Positions 60,908 through 64,000 of a stretch of 64,000 nt of DNA are shown here, piece after piece; the first letter of the stretch is position 1; every line of letters begins with the position of its first letter. The notes beneath the pieces were generated by a model. The model saw nothing but the letters and a program-made list of their open reading frames with translations, ran no database searches and had not been told where the DNA came from. The stretch spans positions 3,162,001 to 3,226,000 of the forward strand of contig OZ234494.1 of assembly GCA_965153455.1 (NCBI GenBank). The letters are read 5' to 3'. The translations under genes and the position numbers were made by a program. This stretch comes from Sphagnum compactum. Taxonomy: Eukaryota; Bryophyta; Sphagnopsida; Sphagnales.

Positions 60908-61849
60908 AATGAATTTGTGGACATATAAAATGTTGGCATAATTTATTGATTTTCATGTTTATTTTACATTTTCCTTACATTTTATGATTTTACAAATAAA
61001 AATTTCAAATTTTGAAATAGTCCATTGTGTAAGAACCACATTTGGAAACCAACTAATATGAATTATTTAAGAATTGGCACTTTGAAATCCAAGGGAAATT
61101 AATTCTCTTAATTAAAAAAAACCCTTCTTGGGTTTATTGCAAATAAAAACTAGATCAAGTTTTGACAAATCTTTTCAAACCCAACCCCAACAATTTTAAA
61201 AAAATACCAAGAACCACCCAACACTAGTAAGGAGTGGCTTTGGGTGAACACATGGTTTGACCAATTTGAAGCATTGGTTTTGGTTAGTAAAAATTGAACT
61301 AGAATTGGATAAGAACTAAAATTTAAATCAAACTCCATTTATGTCTAGAACTAGAAGTTTTGAAAAACAAAAATTGAAGAAAAAATACTAGAAACGGGGT
61401 TAACCATAGGGTAACCTATAGTCAATTTAATAGCCCAAGTTACCCAAAATTAGGTTTGGTTTTCAAAAATCAAAATCAATATATTTAAAACTAAAACCAA
61501 ATTTTAATTTTAAATTCCATTTTCCTATGGAATTGGAATTGGAACCACTTTAATTTTGTTAAAGAATCAAAACTAAAGTTTTTTCAAAAATTGTTAAGCA
61601 TCAGTAAGGATCAAGAACATTGGCCATTTAAGGAATCCTTGTTTAGCCCAAGGGTGAGAACTTGGGCTGACTTGGGAATGAGGGCTGAGTGCGAGGGTGG
61701 GCATTGAGTGAGCACGAGACCCAAATTCTCATAATCACCCCATACAAAGTTCTTTCCCCACATAAAGATCTAGTAGATTTTGATTTTTAAAATGAATATC
61801 TATGATTGAATTTCAAAGGGAGAGGAGGCAAAACTTTATTAAGGGTAAT
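60908..61849. other. Spacer between two hAT relics
   Basis: A+T-rich sequence with AAAACTAAAACC-type low-complexity wording near 61,440-61,580. No gene is recognised; hAT terminal repeats might lie here but none is obvious. Confidence 0.4.
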
Positions 61850-64000
61850 AAGGCACCTTCCACATTAGTGTCTTTTAATGTTTTTTTGAAAGTTGTTATA
61901 TTGGCTCCAATTTTTGTCCTTCCATTGAATGATGGCCTCTTAAAAAAAAAGGTTCTTGATCTAATGTAGAAACATTGTGCATAAAATTGAATGCATAAAT
62001 CCAAATGAAAAATGAAGCTTTTCATCAACTTATTTTTTATGAATGCCATTCTTGAAAAACAAGAATCATTTTCCACAAACCCAAGGAGTTGAATACATGT
62101 TATCTTGGTAAGCTTTATGAATTTCAAGAGCTTCATGCTTGAGGATGGTAAAACTACTAAGTTTGGCCCAATATAGTTGAATGATAGGGTTTAGATGATA
62201 TTTTCTTTTCATGACTGCTTCACTATTTGCAACCATTGTCATTTTAAAGAAAAAGTATTGTAAATCCAAAGCATGGTCATCAAGTAAAACTTTCACCCAG
62301 CCCCATCTCTTTTGACCTTTGAAAGCCCACAATAGGCAACCATGATGATAGGCGTGCAAGTGCTGATGGAAAAAATCTTTAACATCAATGAAGTGATCAA
62401 CCCAAAAATTTGGGTAGATCATAGCTAATATTAACATGAGTTTGTGGTTCAAGAATCTATCATGTAGTTCATGGACAAGTGACTTGGTAAAATCTTCACA
62501 ATTTTGTTTCACATGAATCGACACCAAGGGGAAGTTTAACCTTAATACAACTTTGAAATTGCTTGTTGCAAGGCAATGTTATTTCATAGAATATTTAACA
62601 CCAAAAAATTTATTAACAAGGTAAGCAAGTTCCTCATTGTTTAGGTCTGCACACTGACTCATTGGCAAATTTTTATTAGTGAACATCTTAAGACTATTCA
62701 ATTCATCAAAGGTTGGGTCAAAAAAATTACTATAAGGATCATTGTAGAAATGGTGGAACTTTAGTTGGAAGATATTCATTGTGTCAATAAAATCAGACAT
62801 GAAGATGTCCCAAGATTAGGCAAGTTTAATCAAATCATGGACACAATCCAAAGTGGCAAAATTGTATGTAAACCTAGAATGGGCGAGGTTACAAAGGAGG
62901 CTTAAGTTGTTATTAACAATGTTGTTTTGAGGTGAATCAACATGCATTTTTGCAATTTAAGATTGGTATTGTTCCATGATGTGCTTCATGGGAAACAACA
63001 TACTTATCCATCTTGTTTTCACATTTTTGAACAATGTGTTTCATTTTTCTATGAACACATCACATAACCTTTGAAATTCTAGAAATTTTTTAGGCAAATG
63101 AAAAAAAAACCCATACAAAACATGAAGGAAGGTTTTGAAGCAAACCACCAAAGTCAACTTTGATAAGACCAACATTGCCAAGTTGATTTGGGTGGGCCAA
63201 ACAATGCTCTCGCATAAAATAACGTCACATTCTTTTTCATCTATGTAAATCACACCGACTTTTGCACTTTGAAACACATTGTTGCCATCATAGCCCATTG
63301 ATATGAGCTTTGCCCCCAATCGATCAACATTCAAACCTTTATATGTAACCATCACACTGACCATGAAATGAAAAACATTCTCAATGGTCCCTTGCACACC
63401 AATCTTTTCCACACAAATTAGAAGTGGAGTTCATTTCCACCTTTGAACAACAAACAAATGAATGGATCTTAAAGGTGTCTTCAATTGCAGTGACCTCCTC
63501 TACATTAATAAAGAAGAAATTTGCAACATAAACAATATTTCAAATGGAATTCAATAAGTATTCATTCATGGACTCCACTATACCTTAATTTGCAAAATCA
63601 TTCCAATGTTTTTTAGGAATGTGTTTGACTTTAAGCACATTGAAAAGTTTTTTTAAACCTTCAAAATTAATCATTGGTCGACTTTGAGACAATAGATGAT
63701 AAATTGAAACAAATGAAACAAATTTTTTTTTCTTTTATTGTGAAACTTCAACAACAACTAAAATCCAAAATTGAAGGACACTTAAAGATTGTGTATATTC
63801 ATTCATTGCATGCACATTAACATTTAGGGTTGAACTAAAAAACCTTACTTCAATGTTAGCATTTAACAACCTTGGCTTTATGCCTACTTACATGTTTCAA
63901 CATGTTTTTAAGCTTAAGAACCATAAGCTTTTCTTTGCCTTTTACTTCAAAGTGAATTGCACAATGTACCTACTACACATTACCTTTGGTATATGTTGCA
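61850..64000 (-). pseudogene. hAT-superfamily transposase relic 2, cut by window end
   Basis: Minus-strand text from the window edge begins KLKNMLKHVSRHKAK (BED-finger-like region, about 63,915). It continues with IENVFHFMVSVMVTY, SMGYDGNNVFQSAKVGV (about 63,300, catalytic-core region), LSKLTLVVCFKT, and FFFHLPKKFLEFQRLCDVF (about 63,080). Then come NFFDPTFDELN (about 62,720), LVHELHDRFLNHKLM (about 62,470) and the dimerisation region LLGFVENDSCFSRMAFIKNK (about 62,080-62,020). It differs clearly from relic 1 and belongs to another hAT lineage. Long stretches remain open but stops and shifts separate them. The element continues beyond the window. Confidence 0.75.

Overview
The window reads as nuclear DNA of a land plant. 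It has spliceosomal GT-AG introns, a plant-type aconitase with an organellar presequence, a CYP85-clan cytochrome P450, and relics of LINE, SINE, hAT, CACTA and Helitron-class elements in very A+T-rich intergenic DNA. The sequence does not fix the species. The large, decayed, repeat-rich intergenic space fits a fern, lycophyte, bryophyte or gymnosperm better than a compact flowering-plant genome, but that is inference.

Layout: 1-6,000 is A+T-rich DNA holding one copy of a ~2 kb dispersed repeat (family A). A P450 pseudogene follows on the minus strand (6,081-9,366, six exons). 10,395-15,860 is a repeat cluster: a 59-bp tandem array, a ~75-bp tandem array, a perfect 32-bp foldback, the second family A copy, and dispersed families C and B. 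15,900-19,290 is featureless. A decayed LINE occupies 19,295-22,600.

24,729-32,938 (minus) holds the one clearly intact gene: aconitate hydratase in 19 exons (1,042 codons, no interruption), with a GA-rich leader. 33,366-37,740 has a second family B copy, a 42-bp tandem repeat, a KH-domain fragment and a G+C-richer block. 38,421-41,148 looks like a non-autonomous CACTA element with a nested SINE. 41,712-43,930 is a broken, intron-bearing gene I cannot name. 44,950-51,060 is a degenerate Helentron (OTU, Rep, Pif1-like helicase, endonuclease) with an internal inversion. 54,090-58,100 is a G+C-richer block with an unidentified transcription-unit-like structure. Two different hAT transposase relics occupy 59,180-60,907 (plus) and ~61,850 to the window end (minus).

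The aconitase is a housekeeping enzyme (TCA and glyoxylate metabolism, with a possible second cytosolic start). Nothing suggests it works with its neighbours; the rest is mostly a graveyard of mobile DNA plus one dead specialised-metabolism gene.
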